From CAJXJP01 sp034111025 (GTDB lineage Bacteria > Patescibacteriota > Gracilibacteria > BD1-5 > UBA6164), in assembly GCA_034111025.1 (NCBI GenBank), contig JAWUYB010000048.1, positions 1 to 18,853 of the forward strand: a DNA stretch of 18,853 nt. Reading direction: 5' to 3'. The notes under the pieces were generated by a model, which saw only the letters and a list, made by a program, of their open reading frames with translations, ran no database searches and was not told the DNA's origin. The position numbers were made by a program, and so were the translations under genes. Shown one piece after another: positions 1 to 9,229 of this stretch; within the stretch, counting starts at the first letter, position 1; each line of letters starts with the position of its first letter.

Positions 1-1
1 A

Positions 2-2260
2 AAAGTGAAAACAATTGAAAAATTTCTATGACCTGACTTTAAGGTTGTAGCATCAATGGGGCATATTAGAGATTTACCAGTAAAATCTCTTGGGATTGAT
101 ATTGAAAATGACTTTGCTCCTGCATATGAAATTAATGATGATAAGAAAAAAACTGTAGCATCATTAAAAAAACTTGCTAAAGAAGCCAATGAAATATGGA
201 TAGCTACCGATGAAGATCGTGAGTGAGAAGCAATTGGTTGGCATCTTTGTCATACTTTAAAAGTTGACCCAGCTACTACAAAAAGAATAGTGTTTCATGA
301 AATTACAAAAACTGCCATTCAAAAAGCAGTTCAAAATCCTAAAACTATTGATCTTAAATTAGTTGATGCTCAACAGGCTAGAAGATTACTAGATAGACTT
401 GTTTGATATAAGGTTAGTCCTGTTTTATGGAAAAAAATAAGAAAAGGTTTATCTGCATGAAGAGTCCAATCAGTTGCCGTTAAATTAATTGTTGAAAAAG
501 AAAGAGAGATTAATGATTTCAAACCAGAAGAATCTTGGAAAATTTCAGTTGAACTACAATATGGTACATCTAAATTTAAATCTGAACTTCATAAAGTTTC
601 TGAAAAAGTAAAAAAACTAAAATCTAGAGCTGATGTTGAAAAAATATTAGCAACTCTTTATGATACATTAGCTCTAATCAAAGAAGGGAAGACTAAAAAA
701 GATACTTTAGCCTTAACTATTGCATCACCATTAGAATTCAAGCTTGTTGATTCAGTAAAAAAAGATTCTAAAAGATCACCAGGTGCTCCGTTTACAACAT
801 CTACTATTCAACAAGAAGGTGCGAGAAAATTTGGTTTTGGTGTTAAGCAAACTATGATGGTTGCTCAAAAACTATATGAAGGTATGGATTTAGGGAATGG
901 TGAAAGAACAGGTCTTATTACGTATATGAGAACTGATAGTGTAAATCTTTCTGATCAAGCAAAAGATCAGGCAAAATCAATGATACAAAGTGATTTTGGA
1001 AAACAATATCATGAAGCCAGAGCTTTTAAAACAAAATCTTCTGGTGCTCAAGAAGCTCATGAAGCTATTAGACCAACTGATTTAACAAGAAAACCAGAAA
1101 GTCTTGTTTGAGTATTAGATCCACAACAACTAAAACTCTATACTCTTATTTGGAAAAGAACAGTTGCATCACAAATGGCAGATGCTATTGTAGAAGTTAC
1201 AACTTTTCAATTTTCACCATCTAGAGCAGAAAATCAAACATGGCAAACAAAAGGGGAAGTAATAAAATTTGATGGTTTTATGAAACTCTATATAGAATGA
1301 ACGGATGATGAACACGATGAAGAAGAAGACTCTGGAGTACTTCCAGCAATTGAAGTTTGAGAATTATTGGAAGCACAACAAATAGATGCAGCACAATTAT
1401 TCTCTCGTCCTCCAGCTCGTTATACTGAAGCATCACTTGTAAAAAAAATGGAATCAGAAGGTATTTGAAGACCTTCTACTTATGCTCCAACAATATCTAC
1501 TATTATGGATAGATGATATGTTGAAAAAATAAATAAAAAACATCTTTCACCAACTGATACAGCTTTTACTGTAACTGATTTTCTTGAAAAATATTTTAAG
1601 AAAATGATGGAATATAAATTTACAAAAGATGTTGAATTAGATTTTGATAAGATTGCTGAATGAGAAACATCTTATGTATCAATGTTAAATAATTTCTGGA
1701 ATAATACATTAAAAAAAGATCTAGAAGATGCTTGAGCTAATGCTGAAAAAGTAGTAGAAAAAGTAGGAAAACAATGTCCTAAATGTAATGAAGATTTAAT
1801 ATATAGATTTTCAAAAGCTGGTAAATTTATAGGATGTTCTTGATATCCAGAATGCGATTTTATTGACCAACCAGAAGAAGAAAAAAATGCACTAGACGCT
1901 ATAAAAGCTAAATACGAATGAAAAGTATGCCCTGATGGAATTGAATGAACTATTGTAGTAAAGACTGGAAGATTTGGACCATTCTTAACTTCTAGTGAAT
2001 ATCCTAAAGTAAAATGGATTTGAAAAATTAAAGATGATAAAGAAGAAAAACTAGAAGCAATTTTAGCTGAAAAATGATTGCTGATAGATGAAGAAACTGG
2101 TGAAGAAATGGTATTGAAAAATTCTAAAAGATGACCATTCTTAGCTGCTAAAAACTATCCTGCTGTTAAAATAGCAAAAAACATACCAAAAGAAGTATGG
2201 GAAGAACTGAATATAAAACTAGCAGAAGAAAATGCTCAAGAAGAAAATACTGAAGCCTAA
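2..2260 (+). CDS. topA: DNA topoisomerase I (type IA), 5' end cut by window
   Basis: Relaxes negatively supercoiled DNA by cutting one strand through a 5'-phosphotyrosine link. The first visible residues (KTIEKFLGPDF, then ASMGHIRDLP) match the family N-terminus, so only about a dozen residues are missing. The Toprim motif DEDREGEAIGWH follows, with its first Gly as TGA. The active-site Tyr is in TGLITYMRTDS (Tyr codon at 923). A C-terminal zinc-finger module starts at CPKCNEDL and continues GCSGYPECDF, then two further Topo I C-terminal repeats (TGRFGPFL, KRGPFLAA). It gives 752 visible residues and ends in TAA. About 17 in-frame TGA codons read as Gly. Codons 461-1108, the catalytic core, contain none: the roughly 12 Gly there are all GGN. 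A hairpin terminator follows directly. Identification is firm. Confidence 0.97.
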
Positions 2261-2310
2261 TTCAAATATAAAAGAGAAATATTTATTTCTCTTTTATATT
2301 TGAATTTATA
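2261..2310 (+). terminator. Terminator after topA (perfect 20-bp inverted repeat)
   Basis: The arms at 2261-2280 and 2285-2304 are perfectly complementary around a 4-nt loop, beginning on the base after the topA stop codon. The stem is AT-rich and is followed by TTTATA, so U-tract-driven termination is likely. The symmetry would let it work in either direction. A TATAAT at 2311-2316 directly downstream may be the -10 box of the next gene. Confidence 0.85.
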
Positions 2311-2344
2311 TATAATACATCTAAAATATTAATAAAAATATATA

Positions 2345-2776
2345 ATGGTTAAAAATAAAGATAAGACTGAAGAAAGGTATTTAGATTATGTATTGATTTA
2401 TACAAATACTATTAACGAATATTCTGATGAATTAAAATTACTATGTAAAAAGAAAAGATCTGGAGAAGTGAAGCTATGAAAAAGAAAACATACATACTTT
2501 TCGATTAATAATTGAGTTACTATATTAAATAGAAAAAACGATTTAGAAATGAGTTTTTCATTTAATTCTGAAATTAAACTGGTATATTTTGAAAAATATA
2601 AACTTCATAATTTTATAGAATCCGATTTAAATGCAAATTGACTGGGTCAAGATTTTCCTAGTAATAAGATAGTAAGAACTGAAGAATACAATAATTGTTT
2701 CGAAAAATTATTAAGGTCAGGTATAATTATAAAATCTTGAGAATGATTTATAATTTCAAAAGATGAACTTTATTAG
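2345..2776 (+). CDS. Hypothetical protein, 143 aa
   Basis: I do not recognise a family. The frame from ATG 2345 runs 143 codons to TAG 2776, the only TAG stop in the window. Five TGA codons read as Gly. The composition is hydrophilic and rich in Lys, Glu, Asn and Ile, with no signal peptide or membrane segment, so a soluble cytoplasmic protein is likely. A TATAAT at 2311-2316 lies about 30 nt upstream of the ATG, but no convincing -35 or Shine-Dalgarno sequence is visible. The balanced amino-acid use and the in-frame TGA use typical of neighbouring real genes support it being coding. Its position after the topA terminator suggests its own transcript, possibly shared with the small secreted peptide downstream. 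Confidence 0.7.
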
Positions 2777-2855
2777 TAATATATTTGCATTCTTTCTTAT
2801 AATATGTGATAATTATTATAGTTATTTATTAATTATTTATATTATGGTGAAATTT

Positions 2856-3041
2856 ATGAAAAAACATTCTAAGTTTATTAGAAATTGTAGTCATTGGGCA
2901 ATATTTCTTTTTACTAGTTTAGCTTTAGCTACAAGTATGGCAGATGTATCAGCAAAAAATACTATGAAAATATTAGTTAAATACCCTGAACTTGCTGAAC
3001 ATTCAGTTTTAGTAAATGTAGGATATCTTCCTAGGTTTTAA
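2856..3041 (+). CDS. Small putative secreted peptide (61 aa) with signal peptide
   Basis: No family recognised. From ATG 2856 the product starts MKKHSKFIRN (basic n-region), followed by a hydrophobic stretch (WAIFLFTSLALATS) and an AxA-like site (DVSA, then KN). That is a classic Sec signal peptide, and it would leave a mature peptide of only about 28 residues ending VNVGYLPRF. Other in-frame starts are ATG 2844, and ATG 2763, which would overlap the previous gene and add a second hydrophobic segment. I prefer 2856 for the signal-peptide fit. A TATAAT at 2798-2803 may be a -10 box. A good terminator follows at 3071. The gene holds no TGA codon, so its frame is open under any code. It could also be a small membrane protein. 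Confidence 0.5.
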   Translation: MKKHSKFIRNCSHWAIFLFTSLALATSMADVSAKNTMKILVKYPELAEHSVLVNVGYLPRF

Positions 3042-3070
3042 GCTTTATTAAAGAAAAATTTTGATATTTT

Positions 3071-3107
3071 AACCTTGTTTATATAATGTGAACAAGGTTA
3101 TTTTTTT
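3071..3107 (+). terminator. Rho-independent terminator
   Basis: The 9-bp arms AACCTTGTT (3071-3079) and AACAAGGTT (3091-3099) flank an 11-nt loop and are followed by a run of T at 3101-3107. It sits 30 nt after the small secreted-peptide ORF, so a real transcript probably ends here. That supports the small ORF upstream being expressed. Confidence 0.88.
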
Positions 3108-3203
3108 ATTGTTAAAAATTATGCTTTTTTGAAGTCTACGAGTCAAAAAATAAAATACTTATAATAAATTATTTTATTTTAAATTATTTAAAAACTAATA
3201 CAA

Positions 3204-5879
3204 ATGTCAGAATTCCCAAAAAAATACAATCCGAAAGAATTTGAACAAAAATTATATCAAAATTGGGAAAATAATGGTTTATTTAAACCAAGAAAGTCAA
3301 GAACTGGTGAACAGTTTTATATTCCAATACCACCACCAAATGTTACTTGAGTCCTACATCTTTGACATGCTTTAACTTCAACTCTTCAAGATATAATGAC
3401 AAGGTATCATAGAATGAAATGAGATGAAACAGTATGGATTCCAGGTACTGATCATGCTGGTATATCTACTCAAGCGAAAGTTGAACAAAAGTTAGCTTCT
3501 CAATGAAAAACAAAACATGATTTATCTCGTGATGATTTTCTTAAGGAATGTTGGTCATGGAAAGATGAACATGCAAGTACAATTACAGATCAATTTAAAA
3601 AATTGGGTTCATCTTGTGATTGGTCTAGAGAAAGATTTACACTTGATGAATGATTAAATAAAAGAGTAAATAAAGCTTTTGTAGATTTATATAAAAAAGG
3701 ACTTATTTATAAAGGTGAATATATGGTTAACTATTCTCCAGCTCTTCAAACAGTTTTATCAGACCAAGAAGTTATTCACAAAGAAGAAAAAGGAAAGATG
3801 TATCATATAACTTATTTTGTTGCATGAAGCGATAATGAAGTAGTAATTGCTACAACTAGACCTGAAACATTATTAGGTGATGTTGCTGTTGCGGTGCATC
3901 CTAAAGATAAAAGATATAAAAAATTATTAAAAGCAGGTAAAAAACTTGTCTTACCAATTGTTAATAAAGAAATTGATATCATTGCAGATGAAATGGTAGA
4001 TATGGACTTTGGTACTGGAGCGGTAAAAATAACACCAGCACACGATCCAAACGACTTTGAAGTTGCTAAAAGGCATAATTTACCATTAGATAATATTGTT
4101 ATTGGAAAAGATGGTAAAATGACTGATAAAACTGGTATTTTTGCATGACAAGATTATTTAACAGCAAGAAATAATGTTGTTGAATTATTGAAAGCAAAAT
4201 GAAACCTTATAAAAATTGAAGATCATATTTCTAAGGTTGGTTATTGTGAAAGATCATGAGTAAAAGTAGAAACAATTATATCAACACAATGGTTTGTTTC
4301 AGTTGAATCACTTGCTAAAAAAGTTATCAAATGATACAAAGCTAAAGAATTTGAAATTATTCCAAAAAAATTCAATAAAACATTTGAAGATTGGATATTT
4401 AATCTGAGAGATTGGTGTATATCAAGACAATTATTATGGGGACATCAAATACCAGTTTGGTATGGTCCAGATGAAACTAATTTTTGTGCTGAAAACTTAG
4501 AAGATGCAAAAAAACAAGCATTAAAACATTATGGAAAAGAACTTGAGTTAATTCAAGATACTGATGTACTTGATACTTGGTTTTCATCAGGATTATGGCC
4601 ATTTTCAATTCTAGATTTTAATATGTGGGATGGAGAACAATCAGAAGATTTTAAAAAATTCTACCCAGCATCTGTTTTAGAAACAGGACACGATATTATA
4701 TTCTTCTGGGTTATTAGAATGTTATTATTCTGATATGAATTCACAGGTCAAACTCCATTCGAAACAATCTATTTACATGGAATGATTAAAGATAAACATG
4801 GTGCAAAAATGAGTAAATCAAAAGGGAACTGAATTGACCCTTTAGATATGATTGAAAAATATGGTACTGATGCTTTAAGGCTTACATTAAGTATTTGAAA
4901 TACCCCTTGAAATGATCTTAAATTCGATGAATGAAATGTAGAACATAATATGCTATTTGTTAATAAATTATGGAATGCATCTCGTTTTGTAAGTGTTAAT
5001 TTAAGTAAAGAAACTATTGAACTATCATTAGAAAATATTGAATCTGAGTTAGTGAATAATTATGATAATTTAATGTTTCATGAAAAATGGATATTAAGTA
5101 GAATTAGAAACTTATCAGATATGGTAACTGATGATATGGAAAAATATAATTTTTCTGAAGCATGAGTTGAATTACAAATTTTTACAAAAAATGAATTTTG
5201 TGATTATTACATTGAAGAGTTTAAATTAACAAAAGAAAAATCTATATATGGTGAAAAAGTTATATCTTATGTATTAAATCATTTATTAAGGTTATGGCAT
5301 CCATATATTCCATTTGTCACTGAAAAAATTTACAATAAGTTAGGATTTGATTGAGATTTAATTATTTCAAAATGGTCAAAAGTTTCTGTAAAATCAGATG
5401 AAAAAATTGAAAAAGATAAAAAACTAGTAATGGATATTATTAGAGAAATCAGATCGTTAAGAGCTGATAATAATATTATGCCTAATAAAACTATAGGTTT
5501 ACAGATATATGCAAAAAATAAAAATGCTGAAGTTATAAATGAAGTTATAGAAGTTATAGCTGGTATTGTAAAAGCTGATACGTTTGAATTAGTAGATACA
5601 AAACCAAAAGATGAAAACCTAGCATATTGAATTATTAAAGCATGAGTTGAAGTATTTATTAATACAGATAATGCTTTAGATGTTGAAAAAGAAACAGAAA
5701 GACTGAAAGAACAAATATCTGATACAAAAGAGTATATAGCTATTTTAGATAAAAAACTACTTAATGAAGCATTTGTTTCTAAAGCTCCAGAAAAACTCGT
5801 AAGAGCTGAAATGGAAAAAAAAGAACAAGCAAAACAAAAGCTAAAAAAATTAGAAGATAAAATTACTAAGTTAAAATAA
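3204..5879 (+). CDS. valS: Valine--tRNA ligase
   Basis: Charges tRNA-Val with valine in the cytoplasm. The length of 891 aa is normal for class Ia ValRS. The N-terminal Rossmann fold carries the HIGH-type box HLGH at residues 52-55 (its Gly is TGA), followed by WIPGTDHAGISTQ, which is diagnostic for ValRS over IleRS. The CP1 editing domain shows TTRPETLLGD and GTGAVKITPAHDPNDFEV. DWCISRQLLWGHQIPVW and the KMSKS loop (535-539) complete the catalytic core. The anticodon-binding domain follows, and the last 70 residues form the Lys/Glu-rich coiled-coil arm typical of ValRS. The start ATG 3204 gives the expected N-terminus and has no Shine-Dalgarno sequence. A TATAAT at 3160-3165 may be its -10. 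A terminator follows the TAA stop within 3 nt. Confidence 0.98.
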
Positions 5880-5881
5880 AA

Positions 5882-5908
5882 AACAACTCATATGAGTTGT
5901 TTTTTATT
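5882..5908 (+). terminator. Terminator after valS
   Basis: A perfect palindrome, AACAACTCAT at 5882-5891 paired with ATGAGTTGTT at 5892-5901, runs into a T-rich tail (TTTTTATTTT). It starts 3 nt after the valS stop. The apical bases must form the loop, leaving a stem of about 8 bp. Confidence 0.88.
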
Positions 5909-6094
5909 TTTCAGTTTCAATGCTATTTCTTCAATTTTCTGATGCTCAATTTAATATTTCTGATAATGTAGTTCTTATTTTTCTATTTTATGAAGTTTAT
6001 TATTTTATTTATTATGCAATTATATACTTTATTATATTACAAATTTAATCTTTAATTAACCTAAATATTACTTGTGACTTTTTTTACTTTTTAA
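5909..6094. other. AT-rich intergenic spacer, no supported gene
   Basis: This stretch lies between the valS terminator and the promoter of the next gene. It contains a 42-codon plus-strand frame (5920-6048, hydrophobic) and, on the minus strand, about 27 open codons without a start. Neither has a start context or a recognisable sequence. I see no tRNA and no repeat. Confidence 0.5.
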
Positions 6095-6122
6095 TTTACA
6101 TTTAGTTAAAAAAGAATATATT
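6095..6122 (+). promoter_or_regulatory. Sigma-70-type promoter for the 6151 gene
   Basis: A TTTACA -35 at 6095-6100 and a TATATT -10 at 6117-6122 are separated by 16 nt. Transcription would begin near 6130, leaving a leader of about 20 nt before ATG 6151. In such AT-rich DNA chance matches occur, so this is a candidate only. Confidence 0.45.
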
Positions 6123-6150
6123 TATATTAATTAATATTGATTCGTTATAT

Positions 6151-6459
6151 ATGAAAAAAATAATTATTACATTATTTGTCCTATTAAATATATTATCATC
6201 TAATGTCTATTCAGATTATAATAAAAATTTAGATTCTGACCCCTATTTTATGGAAGATGTTTATAGCTTTATAGAAACTAAAGACATTACTACTAAAAAT
6301 AAATTGGGATATTGTGAAGAAGTTTATCTCAAGGCTACGAGAAGAAGAGAATATACTCATTATGAAACTAGTAAATGCTCAGAATATTTTATTCAAAAAA
6401 ATAATGAAGAAATGGCATATATGAAGTATATGTTTAATAATAGAGAACTTTTTTATTAA
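6151..6459 (+). CDS. Small exported protein, 102 aa, two cysteines
   Basis: No family recognised. The product begins MKKIIITLFVLLNILSSNVYS, a clear Sec signal peptide with a likely cut after VYS. That leaves about 81 mature residues that are acidic early on and carry a basic patch (ATRRREYTHYE) in the middle. The mature part has two Cys (in LGYCEEV and SKCSEYF), which could form one disulfide bond outside the cell. No lipobox is present, so a free or surface-bound secreted protein is more likely than a lipoprotein. The gene contains no TGA, and its single Gly is GGA. It has a promoter-like sequence at 6095-6122 and no Shine-Dalgarno sequence. It stands alone between two terminators. Confidence 0.75.
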   Translation: MKKIIITLFVLLNILSSNVYSDYNKNLDSDPYFMEDVYSFIETKDITTKNKLGYCEEVYLKATRRREYTHYETSKCSEYFIQKNNEEMAYMKYMFNNRELFY

Positions 6460-6641
6460 TACTTTTCTACTATTAAAAAATTAATTATTTATTATATAGG
6501 ATATTAATATATTAATCATTATAGTACTGATATATTTCAACAACTAAATCAATGGGATTAATTATCAATGAACGAGCAGTGTTGCTTTAATTATTATTTT
6601 AATTTTTCAAAAAGATATATTATCATAATGTATCTTTTTTT
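6460..6641 (+). ncRNA. Possible small RNA ending in a strong terminator
   Basis: There is no supported ORF between the 6151 gene and the ychF promoter. The stretch holds a 14-bp AT palindrome (6503-6516), a locally GC-richer segment around 6570-6586 with a short AGCA/TGCT hairpin, and a strong terminator at 6609-6641. The terminator lies 150 nt beyond the preceding stop codon. This could be a separate small RNA or just a long 3' UTR of the 6151 transcript. The evidence is structural only. Confidence 0.25.
6609..6641 (+). terminator. Rho-independent terminator, long hairpin
   Basis: AAAAAGATA (6609-6617) pairs with TATCTTTTT (6631-6639). The inner ATTAT/ATAAT arms extend the stem almost to the loop, with one T-G wobble, and a T tract closes it. 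It ends whatever transcript enters from the 6151 gene or from a small RNA. Confidence 0.8.
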
Positions 6642-6644
6642 TAA

Positions 6645-6672
6645 TTGCGAAAAATTAAATCTTCACTATACT
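6645..6672 (+). promoter_or_regulatory. Sigma-70-type promoter of ychF
   Basis: A TTGCGA -35 at 6645-6650, a 16-nt spacer and a TATACT -10 at 6667-6672 lie directly after the preceding terminator. Transcription would start near 6679, giving a leader of about 24 nt to ATG 6703. Confidence 0.6.
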
Positions 6673-6702
6673 ATCGACAAATTTAAATTTAATTATAAAA
6701 CT

Positions 6703-7788
6703 ATGAAAATTGGTATTGTTTGATTACCAAATGTAGGGAAATCTACATTATTTAATGCATTAACTAAGAACTATTCAGCTGATGCTCAAAATTTTCCATT
6801 TTGTACTATTGAACCAAATACAGGTATAGTAAATGTAAATGATAAAAGATTAGAACAAATTAGAGTTGCTGTAAATTGAGCTAAAGTAATTCCTGCAAAT
6901 TGTGAATTTATTGATATTGCTGGTATTGTTAAAGGTGCTTCTACTTGAGAAGGTCTTGGTAATAAATTCCTAGCTAATATTAGAGAAGCTGATGCAATCT
7001 TACAAGTAGTTAGAATATTTGAAGATGGTGATATTATTCATGTTCATTGAGAAGTTGATCCTAAAGGAGATATCGAAGTAATTAATTCAGAATTAATACT
7101 TGCTGATATTGAGACTATTGATAAAAGAGTAATTAAGGATACAAAAAAAGCTAGATCTGATAAAGATGTTGCAAGATCACTTATTGTTTGTGAAAAAGTA
7201 AAAGGCTTATTAGAACAAGGTGTTATTGTTAATGATATGAATCTAACAGATGAAGAATTAGAAGATATAGTTGATTTACACCTATTAACAAATAAGAAAT
7301 TTGTTTATGCTTGTAATGTATCAGAAGATATGATGGATTCATCTGAGGATGAATTAAAAGCTCTAATATGAGTTACTTCAGCTGAAACAAGAGTTGTTCC
7401 AGTGTGTGCAAAATTAGAATCAGATATGGTTGAAATGTCAGAAGAAGAAAAGCATGAATTTTTATCAGAAATGGGTCTTATCTCTACAGGATTAGATGAT
7501 TTAATTAAAGCATCTTATGATGCTCTTGGTTTAGAATATTATTTTACTGCATGAGAACAAGAAGTAAGAGCTTGGACAATCAAAAAAGCTTCTACTGCAC
7601 CTCAAGCAGCTTGAGTAATTCATACAGATTTCGAAAAAGGTTTTATTAAAGCTGATGTTGTTAATTGGGCTGATATTGTAGAATTGGGTGGTTGGTCAAA
7701 AGCAAGAGAAAATTGAAAAGTTTCACTTCAAGGGAAAGATTATACTGTTCAAGATTGAGATGTAATCTTATTTAAATTCAGTAAATAA
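6703..7788 (+). CDS. ychF: Redox-regulated ATPase YchF (Obg family, OLA1-like)
   Basis: A ribosome-associated P-loop nucleotidase of the Obg group that prefers ATP over GTP. The length of 361 aa matches the family (about 363). The N-terminus MKIGIVGLPNVGKST carries the P-loop, whose first Gly (residue 7) is TGA. The G3 motif is DIAGIVKGAS, and the G4 position reads NVSED, the NxxE form tied to ATP specificity. The C-terminus (GVIHTDFEKGFIKADVV to VILFKFSK) is the TGS domain. About 9 Gly are TGA and about 19 are GGN. An in-frame ATG at 6568 would add 45 residues running through the upstream terminator. It is rejected because the family starts exactly at ATG 6703. The gene is monocistronic, with its own promoter and terminator. 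Confidence 0.97.
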
Positions 7789-7817
7789 AAAAACTCAGAA
7801 ATATTTCTGAGTTTTTT
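7788..7817 (+). terminator. Terminator after ychF
   Basis: A 14-bp inverted repeat, with arms at 7788-7801 and 7804-7817 (core ACTCAGAAA / TTTCTGAGT), overlaps the last base of the ychF stop. It ends in six T, with A-rich bases on the other side, so it may act in both directions. Confidence 0.88.
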
Positions 7818-7844
7818 GTTTTATTTAAGATTATATTGTATAAT
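7816..7844 (+). promoter_or_regulatory. Promoter of the 7891 gene
   Basis: TTGTTT at 7816-7821 and a perfect TATAAT at 7839-7844 are separated by 17 nt, placed directly on the ychF terminator tail. Transcription would start near 7851, so the AAGGAG at 7861-7866 lies inside the leader. Confidence 0.6.
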
Positions 7845-7890
7845 TAAAGTAATAATAAAAAAGGAGAATTTATTATTTGTTTTAATTGGT

Positions 7891-8211
7891 ATGAAAAATA
7901 CAATAAATAAACCACTAGATTTATCGAATTATCCAGATTTAAAAGATATGCATGAACATGTTTGTATTATTATAGACGGTTCAAAAGAAAAAATTAATAA
8001 TACGTTTGGTCCTCATATTGACATAGGTGAGAGAGCATGATTATTATTATGACAATGATATATGAAATTATTAACACTAGATGAACTAAAATCTAATTAT
8101 GTTGAAATTTTAGATCATTTAATAAGACAGAATATGTTTAGTAGTTGAGAATTATTAATTTTATTTGATAAAATTTTAATAAACCTCATAAAAAAAGAAT
8201 CAGAAAAATAA
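7891..8211 (+). CDS. Hypothetical protein, 106 aa
   Basis: No family recognised. From ATG 7891 the frame gives 106 residues to TAA 8211, with four TGA codons as Gly. The product looks soluble: an N-terminal part with DMHEHVCIIIDGSKEKI and IDIGERAGLLLLGQGYMKLL, then a predicted-helical C-terminal half. The start is uncertain. The leader holds the window's only strong Shine-Dalgarno-like string (AAGGAG, 7861-7866), but this is 24 nt from the ATG, too far for normal use. Upstream in-frame codons in the right range are not standard starts. The gene has its own promoter and shares a terminator with the converging methyltransferase gene. Confidence 0.65.
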
Positions 8212-8226
8212 TTTCTGATTCTTTTT
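8192..8226. terminator. Bidirectional terminator between convergent genes
   Basis: The 15-bp arms at 8192-8206 and 8212-8226 (core GAATCAGAAA / TTTCTGATTC) flank a 5-nt loop, with an A tract on one side and a T tract on the other. It covers the 3' end of the 7891 gene and begins 4 nt past the end of the minus-strand methyltransferase gene, so it can terminate both. Confidence 0.9.
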
Positions 8227-8229
8227 ATT

Positions 8230-9219
8230 TTATAATGAAACTTTTTTAAATTTAGCTATATAGAAACCTTCATTTTCTTCTGATGGTAAGAGTCTTAATG
8301 TATTTGTAACATCACTTCTGAATATTTGTTTTCCAAATGATTTAATACCAGGACGTGCATATTGAGAATCAATATTTACTGGTATTAATTCCATATCTGG
8401 ATAGTTAGATAGTATGAAGTGAGTGATTGCTTCATTTTCTTCTGGAGCAAGTGTACATGTAGAATATACAAGTATACCACCAACTTTTAACATAGGAATT
8501 ATTTCTTCTAAAATTGATTTAGATAATCTATATGCTTTTTTGAAAATTGTTTCACTCCAAAAACCAAATGACTTCTCTTTGTTTAGATTAAATCTACCTT
8601 CTGCTGTACAAGGAGCATCAAATAGAATATTATCAAAATATTGAGCTGTATCATCTACGCTCCAACCTTGTAATTCTAAGTATTCACCTAATGGTTTGTG
8701 AATTTTTCTCGCATCTGTTTTAAAAACTAGAGATCTTTTTACACCTTGTTTTTTAAGTGTATAATTTAATTTATCAATTCTAATAGCATTATTATCAACT
8801 GCAATAATTTCAGAGGTATTCTTAGTAATTGCTGCTATTTGACTGGTTTTACTACCAGGAGCTGCTGTTGTATCAAGAATTTTAGTGTTTTCTTTTAAAT
8901 CCATGAACTGTACAGGTATTTGACTCGCAATTTGTTGAATATATATCTTACCATTTTCAAATAATTCTAATTCCCACAAGTCTTTTTCTGTCCCATTTTC
9001 CAAAACATAACAGTTTTCTATATATGGTACTTTGGTTACTTCTAAATTATTTTCTTTTAATAATTCTAATAAGTCTTCTTCATTTGTTTTAATTGTATTT
9101 ACTCTAAAACTTGTTTTTCTCTTTTCTGTATTATATCATGCTTTAATTATTTCTATATCTTCAGTTGAGTATATTTTTTCTATTCTATCCCAAAACTCTT
9201 TTGGTAATGTTTTTGTCAT
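8230..9219 (-). CDS. RsmB/NOP-family RNA (cytosine-5) methyltransferase
   Basis: An S-adenosylmethionine-dependent enzyme that methylates C5 of a cytosine in rRNA or tRNA. The exact target cannot be read from sequence. The product is 329 aa from ATG 9219. An N-terminal domain (about 1-72) carries the family stretch TSFRVNTIKTN. SAM motif I is DTTAAPGSKT (from residue 116). Motif IV DAPCT holds Cys204 and motif VI STCT holds Cys255, the two-cysteine pair of this family, with Cys255 expected as the nucleophile. Translating with the standard code would cut the gene to 257 aa, starting at a TTG at 9003. A single TGA (Gly in KAGYNTEK) joins the full N-terminus. All other 13 Gly are GGN, unlike its neighbours. 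It lies 10 nt after dedA and is probably co-transcribed with it. Confidence 0.93.
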
Positions 9220-9229
9220 TATATATTTA

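Noticed and set aside
2..2260. topA and other genes as pseudogenes broken by many stops
   Set aside because: All the breaks are TGA and coincide with conserved glycines. There are no frameshifts and no internal TAA or TAG.
5908..5990. Minus-strand open stretch of about 27 codons with two TGA (ending SIETEK), possibly the tail of an old gene
   Set aside because: It has no start codon, and it is too short to tell from chance.
5920..6048. 42-codon hydrophobic plus-strand frame in the spacer after valS
   Set aside because: The composition is what AT-rich DNA gives by chance; there is no start context, no terminator and no recognisable sequence.
6568..6702. In-frame 45-codon N-terminal extension of ychF
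   Set aside because: It would run through a strong terminator and the ychF promoter, and the family begins at MKIGIVG.
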